A DNA stretch of 64,000 nt from Pseudorhodoferax sp032153935 (GCF_964253035.1 NZ_CAXUQL020000001.1:4712001-4776000), one strand, 5' to 3'; shown: positions 1 through 8,797, numbered from the stretch's first letter. Program-made: numbers and translations. The notes: generated from the sequence alone by a model not told the origin.

Positions 1-1261
1 CCTGGCGGTCGTCCACGATCAGCAGCCGCTCCGAGCCGCGGCGTCGCGGCTGCACGGGCTGCGCAGCCTCGCGCTCGGTCGCCTCATCCGCCGCGGGGAA
101 GTACATGCGCACCGTGGTGCCGATGCCCTCTTCGGAGTAGATCCGCACGATGCCGCCCGATTGCCTGGCGAAGCCGTAGACCATCGACAGGCCCAATCCC
201 GTGCCCTTCCCCTCTTCCTTGGTGGTGAAGAAAGGGTCCATCACCCGCGCTGCCACGGCCGGCGGCATGCCGACGCCGTTGTCGGTGAAGGACACGCTCA
301 CGTAGCGGCCCGGCAGGAGCTCGTCGAAGCCGGCGCGCGCGCTGGGCTGGACATCGACGTTCTTGGTCTGGATGCTGAACTGCGGGTCGGACCGGCCCTG
401 CAGCGCATCCCGGGCATTCAGGTAGACGTTCAGGAAGGCGACTTCCATCTGGGTCGGGTCGATGCGGCTGTTCCAGAGCGGCCGGGCCAGGTCCACACGC
501 AAGGCCGCGCCACCGAGCGACTGCCGCGCCAGGTCCAGGGACGACTCCACCAGGGTGTTGAGGTTCACGACGCGGCCATGGAGCTTCTGCTTGCGCGAGA
601 ACGCCAGCAACTGCTGCGTGAGGGTGCTCGCGCGTTGCGCGGCGACACGGGCGCTGGCCACGCTGCGGGCGATCTTCTCGCGTTCGGGCCGCGGCGCGCC
701 CACGGCCCGGTCGAGGATGTCCAGGTGCCCCAGCATCACCTGCAGCAGGTTGTTGAAGTCGTGCGCGATGCCGCCCGTGAGCTGGCCGAGGGCCTCCATC
801 TTCTGCGCCTGCCGCAGACCTTCCTCGGCGTCGCGGCGCCGGCTCACGTCGAGCTGGGAGGCGAAGAAATAGGTCAGTTCGCCGGACTCGTTGAGCACCG
901 GCGAGATGAACAGGGCGTTCCAGAAGGCCGAGCCGTCCTTCTTGTAGTTCACCAGCTCCACGGCGATCTCGCGCCGTTCCGCGATCGCGCTGCGCACCTG
1001 CGCGACGATGGCGCGGTCGGTGTCCGGACCCTGCAGGAAGCGGCAGTTGGCGCCGATGATCTCGCTGGCCTCGTAGCCCGTCATCTCCAGGAACGCGTGG
1101 TTGGCGAAGACGATGGGGTTGTCTTCGCGGTGCGGGTCGGTCACCAGCATCGGCATGCGCGTCGTCTGCACGGCAGCGAAGAAGATGTTGTGGCCTTCCC
1201 TGCTGATGTCGCCGGTCGCGCTGTCGAGCACCCGGACGGGTGCCGTCTTGTGGACTGCCAT
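1..1261 (-). CDS. LOV-domain hybrid sensor histidine kinase (C-terminus off window)
   Basis: Likely blue-light-sensing cytoplasmic kinase. About 420 residues are visible, starting at the ATG at 1261. Residues ~20-130 form a PAS/LOV domain with the flavin-adduct motif GANCRFLQG; Cys73 is the expected photoactive cysteine. A HisKA H-box follows (TGGIAHDFNN, phospho-acceptor His167), then an HATPase domain with N, G1 and G2 boxes (DNGVGMP, GTGLGLSMV). The last residues before the window edge (RLLIVDDRQ) begin a receiver domain, so this is a hybrid kinase. No membrane segment is seen. Loss of the output partner beyond the left edge means the pathway is unknown. The LOV assignment rests on the NCRFLQ signature; photochemistry is inferred. 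Confidence 0.9.
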   Translation of the reverse strand, partial: MAVHKTAPVRVLDSATGDISREGHNIFFAAVQTTRMPMLVTDPHREDNPIVFANHAFLEMTGYEASEIIGANCRFLQGPDTDRAIVAQVRSAIAERREIAVELVNYKKDGSAFWNALFISPVLNESGELTYFFASQLDVSRRRDAEEGLRQAQKMEALGQLTGGIAHDFNNLLQVMLGHLDILDRAVGAPRPEREKIARSVASARVAAQRASTLTQQLLAFSRKQKLHGRVVNLNTLVESSLDLARQSLGGAALRVDLARPLWNSRIDPTQMEVAFLNVYLNARDALQGRSDPQFSIQTKNVDVQPSARAGFDELLPGRYVSVSFTDNGVGMPPAVAARVMDPFFTTKEEGKGTGLGLSMVYGFARQSGGIVRIYSEEGIGTTVRMYFPAADEATEREAAQPVQPRRRGSERLLIVDDRQ

Positions 1262-1463
1262 GGACGTTGCCGCTCCAAGAAATGTGGTTGTTGTCGTCTG
1301 AGGCGCACGCGCCGCGCCGCAGCGGCTGTGCCGCAGGCCGCCTGCGCGCTTTCTCAGGCGCGCAGTCTCCCTGCATGGAACGCTGATTGTCTGTAGGACA
1401 GGGCGGGACACACGCGCACGCCCACTGCGATGGGGAGCGCGCGCAGCGCGCACGCCACGGTCG

Positions 1464-2246
1464 TCAGGCCGCTGCGGAGGAGGGCGCGTTACCCCCGCGC
1501 GTGCGACGCCGTGCCGGCCTGGCCAGCTGTGTGCCATTGGTCAGCGGGTCTTCCTGGAGCACCAGGCGCGACACGGCCCAGCCGCCCTTGTGGTGCTTGC
1601 GCAGCATCTCGCGCAGCAGCGGCCCCGCACGGTCGCGCAGCGCGGCCAGCATCTCGCCATGCTCCTGCACGGCCTGGCGCCAGCGGCCGGCCTGCTGGTT
1701 GCCGGCGTAGCGGTAGCGCCGGATGCGCGCGCACTCGGCCGCGTAGATGCGCGAGAGCACCGGGTTGCGGGCCGCGTCCACCATGCACTGGTGGATGGCC
1801 TGGTTGATTTCGAAGTAGGACATCAGGTCGCCGGCCGCATGCGCCGCCACCATGCGCGCGTGCAAAGCATCGATGGCCAGCAGCTCGCCGTCGCTGATGC
1901 GCTCGCAGGCCGGCTCGGCCGCCATGCTCTCCAGGCCGATCAGCACTTCGATGGCTGCCTCGACCTCGGCCAACGAGAGGGCCGTGACCACGGCACCGCG
2001 GTTGGGCTCCAGCGTCAGCAGCCCCTCGGCCGCGAGGATCTTGAAGGCCTCGCGCAGCGGCGTGCGCGAAATGCCTTCCAGCTGCTCGGCGATCACGCGC
2101 TCGGACAAGCGCTGGCCCGGCGTCAGCGTGCCCGAAACGATCAAGGTGCGCAGCCGCGCGGCCGCCTGTTCGGTGCGCATGCCATCGCGGCCCGCGCCCT
2201 TGCGCGGCGTTGCTGGTGCCTGGTCTTGTTCGGTGTCCACAACCAT
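1464..2246 (-). CDS. GntR-family (FCD subfamily) transcriptional regulator
   Basis: DNA-binding repressor/activator of 260 residues, probably the specific regulator of the divergent acid-sugar locus. The N-terminal winged helix spans roughly residues 20-95 (LSERVIAEQLEGISRTPLREAF recognition region, then LEPNRGAVV wing). The C-terminal all-helical FCD ligand domain (~100-230) keeps the metal/ligand-type residues around H in FEINQAIHQCMV and the later QEHGEMLAAL. A GAGG Shine-Dalgarno sits 9-12 bases before the ATG. It starts 150 bases from the oxidoreductase on the other strand, with an 11-base inverted repeat between them. The effector is presumably a sugar acid of this pathway (inference from context). 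Confidence 0.9.
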   Translation of the reverse strand: MVVDTEQDQAPATPRKGAGRDGMRTEQAAARLRTLIVSGTLTPGQRLSERVIAEQLEGISRTPLREAFKILAAEGLLTLEPNRGAVVTALSLAEVEAAIEVLIGLESMAAEPACERISDGELLAIDALHARMVAAHAAGDLMSYFEINQAIHQCMVDAARNPVLSRIYAAECARIRRYRYAGNQQAGRWRQAVQEHGEMLAALRDRAGPLLREMLRKHHKGGWAVSRLVLQEDPLTNGTQLARPARRRTRGGNAPSSAAA

Positions 2247-2262
2247 CTTGTACCTCGAAGTT

Positions 2263-2330
2263 CATGCACTTTGGCATCGAGCGCGCCTTAACCTAGGGTT
2301 TTCCCTGGCCTGAAACACGCAAAGTGCATG
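2263..2330. promoter_or_regulatory. 11-base inverted repeat, candidate GntR operator pair
   Basis: CATGCACTTTG at 2263-2273 is exactly repeated in reverse orientation as CAAAGTGCATG at 2320-2330. The 46-base gap lies in the divergent promoter region between the GntR gene and the oxidoreductase. The second arm contains the ATG at 2328 that would otherwise be taken as the oxidoreductase start, which argues for the later ATG at 2397. Two arms of this kind would suit a dimeric regulator binding two sites; that it is the GntR protein is inference. Confidence 0.5.
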
Positions 2331-2396
2331 CAAACTCGCTTCATTCCTCTTCACGGTGCGCCCGAACCCGCCGTTCTGCGCGCCAACTGCATTCAC

Positions 2397-3788
2397 ATGG
2401 ACCATCTTCACCGATACGCCGGCGTCACCCAGCCCATCGAGGTGTGCGTCGTCGGCAGCGGCGGCTTCGGCCGCAGTTTCCTGGCCCAGTCGATCCGCGT
2501 GCGCACCGTCAGCACCCGCGTGGCCGTCGATCTCACGCCGGCCATCGCGGCCGAAGCCTTCGCTGCCATCGGCCTTGCGGCCGACCAGGTCGCGCAGTGT
2601 CACACGCCGGCCGAGGCCGCCGCGGCCTGGGAGCAGGGCCTGTGCATCGCCGCCGGCGACGTGGCCACCGTGCTCGGCCTTCCGCTGCAGGTGATGGTGG
2701 AGGCCACCGGCCACCCCGAGGCCGGTGCGCGCCATGCGCGACTCGCGATCGAGGCCGGCCTGCACGTCGCGCTGGCCTCCAAGGAGGTGGACAGCGTGGT
2801 CGGTCCCGAGCTGTCGCGCCTGGCCCGCGCCAAGCGCCGCGTGGTCACGCCGGTGGACGGCGACCAGCCCTCGCTGCTGATCGGCCTCGTGACCTGGGCC
2901 CAGGCCCTGGGCTTCACGGTGCTGTCGGCCGGCAAGTCCAGCGAGTACGACTTCGTGTTCGACGCCGCCACCGAGACCATGCACAGCAATGGCCAGGCGG
3001 TCGCCGTGCCGGGCTTCGGCGCGCACTTCGGGCTGGGCGAGGGCGCCGTGGGCGCACGCGTGCAGGCCCGTGCCGAGATCTGTGCCGCGCTGCCGCAGCG
3101 CGCCGTGCCCGACCTCTGCGAACTGCAGGTGGTGGCCAACAGCACCGGTCTGATGGCCGACGTGTCGCCGCTGCACGCGCCGATCGCGCGGCCGGCCGAG
3201 GTGCCCGACCTGTTCGCCACGCAGGCCGAGGGCGGCCTGTTCGCACGCGACGGTGCGATCGACGTGTTCCACTGCCTGCGCCGGCCCGACGAGCTGAGCT
3301 TCGCCGGCGGCGTGTTCGTGGTGATCGGCTGCGACGACGCACCGACCTGGGAGCTGCTGGCGGGCAAGGGCCATGTGCTGAGCCGCGACCGGCGCCGCGC
3401 CATGGTCTACATCCCGCGCCACCTGCTGGGCCTGGAGGCCATGACCAGCGTGCTCGATGCCGCCTTGCTGGGCGTCTCCAGCGGCGCGCAGGCACCGCAG
3501 CCGCGGCTGGACCTGGTGGCACGCAGCACGAAGGCGCTGGCGGCCGGCACGGTGCTGGCCATGGGCGGCCACCACCACACGATCGACGGCATGGCGGCCG
3601 AACTGGTGCCGGCCGCGCCGCTGGCCGCCGGCACGCCGGCGCCGTTCTACCTGGTCGGCAACCACCGCCTGGTGCGCGACATCGCCGCCGGCCAGCTGGT
3701 CTGCTTCGACGACATCGCCATCGACCCGGATTCCGAGCTGCTGCGCCTGCGCCGGCAGCAGGACGCCGCCTTCTTCCCCGCAGCCTGA
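2397..3788 (+). CDS. SAF-domain homoserine-dehydrogenase-like NAD(P) oxidoreductase
   Basis: Predicted cytoplasmic NAD(P)-dependent dehydrogenase of 463 residues acting on a sugar acid. A Rossmann motif (VVGSGGFGRSF) begins near residue 15, followed by a homoserine-dehydrogenase-like core with the conserved VASKEVD and PVDGDQPSL segments. The C-terminal ~80 residues form an SAF domain; such proteins are often misnamed FlgA. I chose ATG 2397 because homologous N-termini are short and because the alternative ATG 2328 lies in an inverted repeat; neither has a convincing SD. It is followed 20 bases later by tctC, then transporter, kinase and decarboxylase genes, so it probably performs the oxidation step of that pathway. 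Exact substrate unknown. Confidence 0.75.
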   Translation: MDHLHRYAGVTQPIEVCVVGSGGFGRSFLAQSIRVRTVSTRVAVDLTPAIAAEAFAAIGLAADQVAQCHTPAEAAAAWEQGLCIAAGDVATVLGLPLQVMVEATGHPEAGARHARLAIEAGLHVALASKEVDSVVGPELSRLARAKRRVVTPVDGDQPSLLIGLVTWAQALGFTVLSAGKSSEYDFVFDAATETMHSNGQAVAVPGFGAHFGLGEGAVGARVQARAEICAALPQRAVPDLCELQVVANSTGLMADVSPLHAPIARPAEVPDLFATQAEGGLFARDGAIDVFHCLRRPDELSFAGGVFVVIGCDDAPTWELLAGKGHVLSRDRRRAMVYIPRHLLGLEAMTSVLDAALLGVSSGAQAPQPRLDLVARSTKALAAGTVLAMGGHHHTIDGMAAELVPAAPLAAGTPAPFYLVGNHRLVRDIAAGQLVCFDDIAIDPDSELLRLRRQQDAAFFPAA

Positions 3789-3808
3789 ACGATTCCCAAG
3801 GAGACACC

Positions 3809-4813
3809 ATGCGCACCGCATTCCGCTCGCTTTCCGTCGCCGCCGCCATTGCCGGCGTCTTCGCTGCCCAGCCGGTCCTGGCCGATTGGAAGCCGACCCG
3901 CCCGGTCGAGTTCGTCGTGACCGCCGGCCCTGGCGGCGGCACCGACCAGTTCGCCCGCGTGGTGCAGGCCACGGTGCAAAAGCACAAGCTGATGCCTGTG
4001 CCCATCATCGTGACCAACAAGGGCGGCGGCGCCGGCTCCGAGGCCATGGTCTACCTGCAGTCCTCGCAGGGCGATGCGAACAAGCTGGTGTTCTCCACCA
4101 ACCTGGCCTACCTGATGCCCATGATCACCAAGGTGGGCTACAAGATCGAGACCATGACGCCGGTGGCCATCATGGCGGCCGACGAGTTCCTGCTGTGGTC
4201 CAACGCCGAGAGCCCGTACAAGGACGCCAAGGGCTTCATCGACGCGGCACGCGCCAAGCCGAACGGCATCAAGATGGGCGGCGCCCAGTCCAAGGATACC
4301 GATCACATCCTCACGCGCCAGATCGAGATGACCACCGGCGTGCAGATGACCTATGTGCCGTTCAAGTCGGGCGGCGAGGTCGCGGCCCAGCTGTCGGGCG
4401 GCCATGTGGATGCCAACCTCAACAACCCGTCCGAGAACGTCTCGCACTGGCGCGCCGGCAAGGTGCAGCCGCTGTGCGTGTTCACCAAGGAACGCCTGAA
4501 GATCGACGGCAAGGTGCAGGGCGGCAAGGGCTTCGCCGACGTGCCGACCTGCAAGGAGTCGGGCATCGCCATCGACACCTTCAACATGCCGCGCACGGTC
4601 TGGGCCGCCGGCGGCCTCACGCCCGAGCAGGTCAGGTACTACGAAAACGTGATGGCCCAGGTGCGCGAGAAGCCCGAGTTCAAGGAGTGGCTGGCGCGCG
4701 GCCTGCAGACCGAGATGTTCCTGACCGGCGCCAAGCTCAAGGACTACATCGCCGCCGACGCGGCCAAGAACAAGGCCCAGTTCGCCAAGGACGACTGGCT
4801 CGTCAAGGACTGA
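3809..4813 (+). CDS. tctC: Bug/TctC-family periplasmic substrate-binding protein
   Basis: Periplasmic receptor (334 residues) of a tripartite tricarboxylate transporter (TTT). A Sec signal peptide ends near residue 25 (AQPVLA-DW), and the mature protein starts with the family pattern RPVEFVVTAGPGGGTDQFAR, the loop that binds the carboxylate ligand. A strong AAGGAG SD is placed 5 bases before the start. The two membrane components follow directly, so this is a complete TTT. The neighbouring kinase and decarboxylase suggest the ligand is a four-carbon sugar acid (threonate/erythronate type) and not citrate. Family call is firm; ligand is inferred. Confidence 0.93.
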   Translation: MRTAFRSLSVAAAIAGVFAAQPVLADWKPTRPVEFVVTAGPGGGTDQFARVVQATVQKHKLMPVPIIVTNKGGGAGSEAMVYLQSSQGDANKLVFSTNLAYLMPMITKVGYKIETMTPVAIMAADEFLLWSNAESPYKDAKGFIDAARAKPNGIKMGGAQSKDTDHILTRQIEMTTGVQMTYVPFKSGGEVAAQLSGGHVDANLNNPSENVSHWRAGKVQPLCVFTKERLKIDGKVQGGKGFADVPTCKESGIAIDTFNMPRTVWAAGGLTPEQVRYYENVMAQVREKPEFKEWLARGLQTEMFLTGAKLKDYIAADAAKNKAQFAKDDWLVKD

Positions 4814-4818
4814 ACGCC

Positions 4819-5313
4819 ATGTCGGTCTCGATCCGGCGCCAGGCCATGGAGGTGACCATGGCCGGGCTTCTCGCCGCCTTCTCGGCGGTCGTCATCTACG
4901 GCAGCCTGCAGCTCGACTCGGGCTGGGGCAGCACCGGCCCGCAGGCCGGCTACTTCCCGCTGCGCCTGGGCGTGCTGCTGCTGGCCGTGAGCCTGCTGCT
5001 GGTGGTCAACGCCGTGCGCCAGCCCGTGGACGGCCCCTTCGCCGACGGCACGCAGCTGCGCCGCGTGTTCTCGCTGTTCGGCCCCACGGTGGTGCTGGCC
5101 CTGGCCGCGCCCTTCCTGGGCTTTTACCTCGCCTCGGCGCTGTTCCTCCTGTACATGTGCCGCGTGCACGGTGGCTTCGGCTGGGGCCGTTCGCTGTTGA
5201 TCGGCTTCGGTGCCGCCGTGGTGCTGTACGCCGTGTTCGAACTGTGGTTCGGCGTGCCGCTGGCGCGCGGCCCGCTCGAGGACTGGCTCGATATCCTGCG
5301 CACCGCCGCCTGA
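4819..5313 (+). CDS. tctB: TTT transporter small membrane subunit TctB
   Basis: Small integral membrane subunit (164 residues) of the tripartite tricarboxylate transporter. Four hydrophobic segments are visible (about residues 12-30, 48-66, 88-112, 125-145), the usual TctB layout, with the conserved GPQAGYFPLRLG loop after the first helix. It starts 5 bases after the tctC stop and ends 10 bases before tctA, so all three are one transcript with coupled translation. There is no obvious SD of its own. Confidence 0.9.
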   Translation: MSVSIRRQAMEVTMAGLLAAFSAVVIYGSLQLDSGWGSTGPQAGYFPLRLGVLLLAVSLLLVVNAVRQPVDGPFADGTQLRRVFSLFGPTVVLALAAPFLGFYLASALFLLYMCRVHGGFGWGRSLLIGFGAAVVLYAVFELWFGVPLARGPLEDWLDILRTAA

Positions 5314-5323
5314 TCGCTTCGCC

Positions 5324-6826
5324 ATGCTGGACCAACTCAACTACCTCGCCATCGGCTTCGAGACCGCGCTGACGCTGCACCATGTGCTGCTGATGGCCGG
5401 CGGCGTGCTGCTCGGCATCCTGGTCGGCGTGCTGCCCGGCCTGGGCGCGCCCAACGGCGTCACGCTGCTGCTGCCGCTGACCTTCACGATGGACCCGGTG
5501 TCCGCCATCATCCTGCTCTCGTCCATGTACTGGGGCGCGCTGTTCGGCGGATCGACCACCTCCATCCTGTTCAACATCCCGGGCGAGCCCTCGTCGGTGG
5601 CGACCACCTTCGACGGCTACCCGATGGCCCGCAACGGCCGCGCGCCCGAGGCGCTGGCCACGGCCTTCCTGGCGGCCGGCTTCGGCGCCATGGCCGGCGT
5701 CATCGTGGTCACGCTGATCGCCAACGCGATCGCCGATTTCGCGCTCAAGTTCGGCCCGCCGGAGTTCTTCGCGGTCTACCTGCTGACCTTCTGCAGCTAC
5801 CTGGTCTCGGGCGGCTCGCCGCTCAAGACGCTGGCCTCGCTGCTGGTCGGCCTGATCCTGGCCACCGTGGGCATGGACACCGTGTCGGGCGAGATCCGCC
5901 TGACCTACGGCTCGGACACGCTGGTCAGCGGCATCTCCTTCCTGGCGGCCGTGGTCGGGCTGTTCGGCATCGGCGAGTTGCTGGTGACGATCGAGGAGGG
6001 CCTCAAGTTCAACGGCCTGAAGGCGCGCATGAGCTGGGGCGTGGTCTGGGATGCCGCCAAGAAGATGCCCAGCCATGCCGTCACGCTGGTGCGCTCCACC
6101 ATCGTGGGCTGCTGGATGGGCATCACGCCGGGCGGGCCGACGGCTGCGTCCTTCATGTCCTACGGGCTGGCCAAGCGCTTCTCCAAGCGCCGCGCCAACT
6201 TCGGCAAGGGCGAGCCCGACGGCGTGGTCGCGCCCGAGGCGGCCGACCACTCGGCCGGCGTCTCGGCGCTCCTGCCCATGCTCGCTCTGGGCGTGCCGGG
6301 CTCGGCCACGGCCGCCGTGATGATGGGCGGCCTCATGATCTGGGGCCTGCAGCCCGGGCCCATGCTGTTCATCGAGCGGCCCGAGTTCGTCTGGGGCCTG
6401 ATCTCGTCCATGTACGTGGCCAACATCGTGGCCGTGGTGCTGGTGCTGGCGACGATCCCGCTGTTCTCGTCCATCCTGCGCGCGCCGTTCGCGGTGGTGG
6501 GGCCGCTGATCATCGTGGTCTGCCTGATCGGGGCTTACACCATCAGCGGCAAGATGTCCGACGTGTACATTGCGCTGGCCTTCGGGGTGCTGGGCTACGT
6601 GTTCAAGAAGCTCGACTACCCGATCGCACCGCTGATCCTGGCCATGGTGCTGGGCGACAAGACCGAGGACGCGTTCCGCCAGAGCATGCTGCTGTCCGAC
6701 GGCGCCATGGGCGTGTTCTTCGCCAACGGCCTGGTCGGCACCATCACCACGGCTGCGCTGGCGCTGCTGGCATGGGGCCTGGTGGGGCGCCTGTTCTCCA
6801 GGCGCGAACTGCCGGCCGCGGGCTGA
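5324..6826 (+). CDS. tctA: TTT transporter large permease subunit TctA
   Basis: Large permease (500 residues, normal length) that carries substrate across the inner membrane with cation coupling, fed by the TctC receptor. The family signatures are intact: GVLPGLGAPNGVTLLLP near residue 35, GSTTSILFNIPGEPSS near residue 75, and the second-half repeat PGGPTAASFMSYG and PEAADHSAGVSALLPMLALGVPGSATAAVMMG. About eleven to twelve membrane helices are apparent. It lies between tctB and the kinase gene, 16 bases upstream of the latter. Confidence 0.95.
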   Translation: MLDQLNYLAIGFETALTLHHVLLMAGGVLLGILVGVLPGLGAPNGVTLLLPLTFTMDPVSAIILLSSMYWGALFGGSTTSILFNIPGEPSSVATTFDGYPMARNGRAPEALATAFLAAGFGAMAGVIVVTLIANAIADFALKFGPPEFFAVYLLTFCSYLVSGGSPLKTLASLLVGLILATVGMDTVSGEIRLTYGSDTLVSGISFLAAVVGLFGIGELLVTIEEGLKFNGLKARMSWGVVWDAAKKMPSHAVTLVRSTIVGCWMGITPGGPTAASFMSYGLAKRFSKRRANFGKGEPDGVVAPEAADHSAGVSALLPMLALGVPGSATAAVMMGGLMIWGLQPGPMLFIERPEFVWGLISSMYVANIVAVVLVLATIPLFSSILRAPFAVVGPLIIVVCLIGAYTISGKMSDVYIALAFGVLGYVFKKLDYPIAPLILAMVLGDKTEDAFRQSMLLSDGAMGVFFANGLVGTITTAALALLAWGLVGRLFSRRELPAAG

Positions 6827-6842
6827 ACGACAAGGACAAGAC

Positions 6843-8129
6843 ATGGGTAATTCGACGGAACGCAAGGGCGGCGTGCGGCTGGGCTGCATCGCCGACGACT
6901 TCACGGGCGCGACCGACCTGGCCAACAACCTGGTGCGCGCGGGCATGCGCGTGGTGCAGACCATCGGCGTGCCGGGCGCGCCGCTCGATGCGCAGGCCGA
7001 CGCCGTGGTGGTGGCCTTGAAAAGCCGCACCATCGCGCCGGCCGAGGCCGTGGCCCAGTCGCTGGCCGCGCTGCAGTGGCTGAAAGAGCAGGGCGCCGAG
7101 CAGATCTACTTCAAGTACTGCTCGACCTTCGACAGCACGCCCGAGGGCAACATCGGCCCCGTGACCGATGCACTGATGCAGGCGCTCGGGACCGGCTTCA
7201 CGGTCGCCACGCCGGCCTTCCCGGACAACAAGCGCACGGTCTTCAAGGGCTACCTGTTCGCGGGCGATGTGCTGCTCAACGAGTCGGGCATGCAGGACCA
7301 TCCGCTGACGCCCATGAAGGATCCCAACCTCGTGCGCGTGCTGCAGGCGCAGACGCAGAAGAAGGTCGGCCTGGTGGACTACCAGACCATCGCCCAGGGC
7401 GCAGAAGCGGTCCGCGCGCGCTTCGCGGCCCTGCAGGCCGAGGGCGTGGGCATCGCCATCGTCGATGCGCTGGCCAATGCCGACCTCGTGACCCTGGGCG
7501 CTGCGCTGAAGGGCATGCCGCTGGTCACGGCCGGGTCGGGCGTGGCCATTGGCCTGCCGGCCAATTTCGGCATCGCGCCGGATTCGCAGGCCGCCGCGCT
7601 GCCGGCGGCCGAGGGCCTGCAGGCCGTGGTCTCGGGCAGCTGCTCGGTCGCGACCAACCAACAGGTGGCCGCGTTCATCGCCACGGGCCGGCCCGCGCTG
7701 GCCATCGATCCGCTGCGCATCGCAGAAGGGGCGGATGTGCGTGGCGAGGCACTGGCCTGGGCCAGGGACAAATTGGCCAGCGGTCCGGTGCTGGTCTATT
7801 CCACGGCCGAACCCGCCTCGGTGCGCGCCATCCAGGGCCGCCTGGGCGTGGAGAAGGCCGGTGCCATGGTCGAGGAGACCATCGCCGGCATCGCGCGCGG
7901 CCTGGTCGAACTGGGCGTGCGCCAGCTGGTCGTGGCCGGTGGCGAGACCTCGGGCGCCTGCGTGCAGGCACTGGAGATCGCGCAGATGCGCATCGGCGCG
8001 CAGATCGACCCGGGCGTGCCCTGGTGCCATGCCCTGAGCCCGGCCGCGCCGCAGGGCCTGCACATCACGCTCAAGTCGGGCAACTTCGGCACGCCGGACT
8101 TCTTCACCAAGGCTTTCGCCAAGCGATGA
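6843..8129 (+). CDS. otnK: 3-oxo-tetronate kinase (DUF1537 / OtnK type)
   Basis: ATP-dependent kinase (428 residues) expected to phosphorylate 3-oxo-tetronate at C4 in catabolism of threonate/erythronate-type acids. The N-terminal substrate domain begins with the DUF1537 signature GCIADDFTGATDLANNLVRAG and continues with YFKYCSTFDSTPEGN and PAFPDNKRTVFKGYLF. The C-terminal ATP domain has SGSCSVATNQQV, GGETSGACVQAL and LKSGNFG, all typical. An AAGGAC SD sits six bases before the ATG. The stop overlaps the start of the decarboxylase gene by four bases (ATGA). The related OiaK enzymes (apionate route) are a possible alternative, but the OtnC neighbour favours OtnK. Confidence 0.88.
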   Translation: MGNSTERKGGVRLGCIADDFTGATDLANNLVRAGMRVVQTIGVPGAPLDAQADAVVVALKSRTIAPAEAVAQSLAALQWLKEQGAEQIYFKYCSTFDSTPEGNIGPVTDALMQALGTGFTVATPAFPDNKRTVFKGYLFAGDVLLNESGMQDHPLTPMKDPNLVRVLQAQTQKKVGLVDYQTIAQGAEAVRARFAALQAEGVGIAIVDALANADLVTLGAALKGMPLVTAGSGVAIGLPANFGIAPDSQAAALPAAEGLQAVVSGSCSVATNQQVAAFIATGRPALAIDPLRIAEGADVRGEALAWARDKLASGPVLVYSTAEPASVRAIQGRLGVEKAGAMVEETIAGIARGLVELGVRQLVVAGGETSGACVQALEIAQMRIGAQIDPGVPWCHALSPAAPQGLHITLKSGNFGTPDFFTKAFAKR

Positions 8130-8797
8130 GCGGGTTGCTCGATGAAGCCACGGCCCGTGCCGAGATCGTGCGCGTGGGCGCCAGCCTGTTCGCGCGCGGC
8201 TACGTGCACGCCACGGCCGGCAACGTCAGCGTGCGCCTGGCCGACGGCTACCTGATCACGCCGACCGACGCCTGCCTCGGCACGCTGGACCCCGCGCGCC
8301 TGGCCCGCCTGGACGCGCAAGGCCAGCAGACCGGCGGCGACCGCGCCAGCAAGACCATCGTGCTGCACCGGCGCATCTACGAGGCCAGCGCCGCCACGGC
8401 CCAGCCCGCGCGCTGCATCATCCACACGCACAGCACCCACCTCGTGGCCTGTTCGCTGCGCGACGAGGAGGCGGCCGAACTGCTGCCGCCGATCACGCCG
8501 TACTTCGTCATGAAGGTCGGCCGCGTGCCGCACATCGCCTACCGCCGCCCGGGTGCGCCCGAGGCCGCCGAAGCCGTGGCCGACGCCATCGCCCGGTACC
8601 AGCAGGAGGGCCGGCCGATCCGCGCCGTGATGCTCGCGCGCCTGGGTCCCAACGTCTGGCACGACAGCCCGGCTGCGGCCATGGCCACGCTGGAGGAGCT
8701 GGAGGAGACGGCCCGGCTCTGGCTGCTGACCCAGCCGAGGCCGCTGAACGCCGAGCAGATCGACGAATTGCGCCGCCAGTTCGGCGCCAGCTGGTGA
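8126..8797 (+). CDS. otnC: 3-oxo-tetronate 4-phosphate decarboxylase (class II aldolase fold, OtnC type)
   Basis: Zinc-dependent class II aldolase-fold enzyme of 223 residues, expected to decarboxylate 3-oxo-tetronate 4-phosphate to dihydroxyacetone phosphate. The N-terminal GYVHATAGNVSVRL and TPTDACLG phosphate-binding loops are present, and the metal-binding HTHSTH motif is near residue 97. Its ATG overlaps the kinase stop, so the two are translationally coupled as in known otnK-otnC pairs. Together with the kinase it completes the lower pathway; the isomerase OtnI and the dehydrogenases LtnD/DenD that normally feed it are not in the window. Confidence 0.85.
   Translation: MSGLLDEATARAEIVRVGASLFARGYVHATAGNVSVRLADGYLITPTDACLGTLDPARLARLDAQGQQTGGDRASKTIVLHRRIYEASAATAQPARCIIHTHSTHLVACSLRDEEAAELLPPITPYFVMKVGRVPHIAYRRPGAPEAAEAVADAIARYQQEGRPIRAVMLARLGPNVWHDSPAAAMATLEELEETARLWLLTQPRPLNAEQIDELRRQFGASW

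Noticed and set aside
2328..2396. Extension of the SAF oxidoreductase to ATG 2328
   Set aside because: That ATG lies within the 11-base inverted repeat, has no SD, and the added residues do not look like the family N-terminus; possible but less likely than 2397.
5006..7033. 675-codon minus-strand frame antisense to tctB-tctA
   Set aside because: Composition is Gln/His/Arg-rich low complexity, a typical shadow of a membrane-protein gene in GC-rich DNA; TctA signatures are intact on the other strand.
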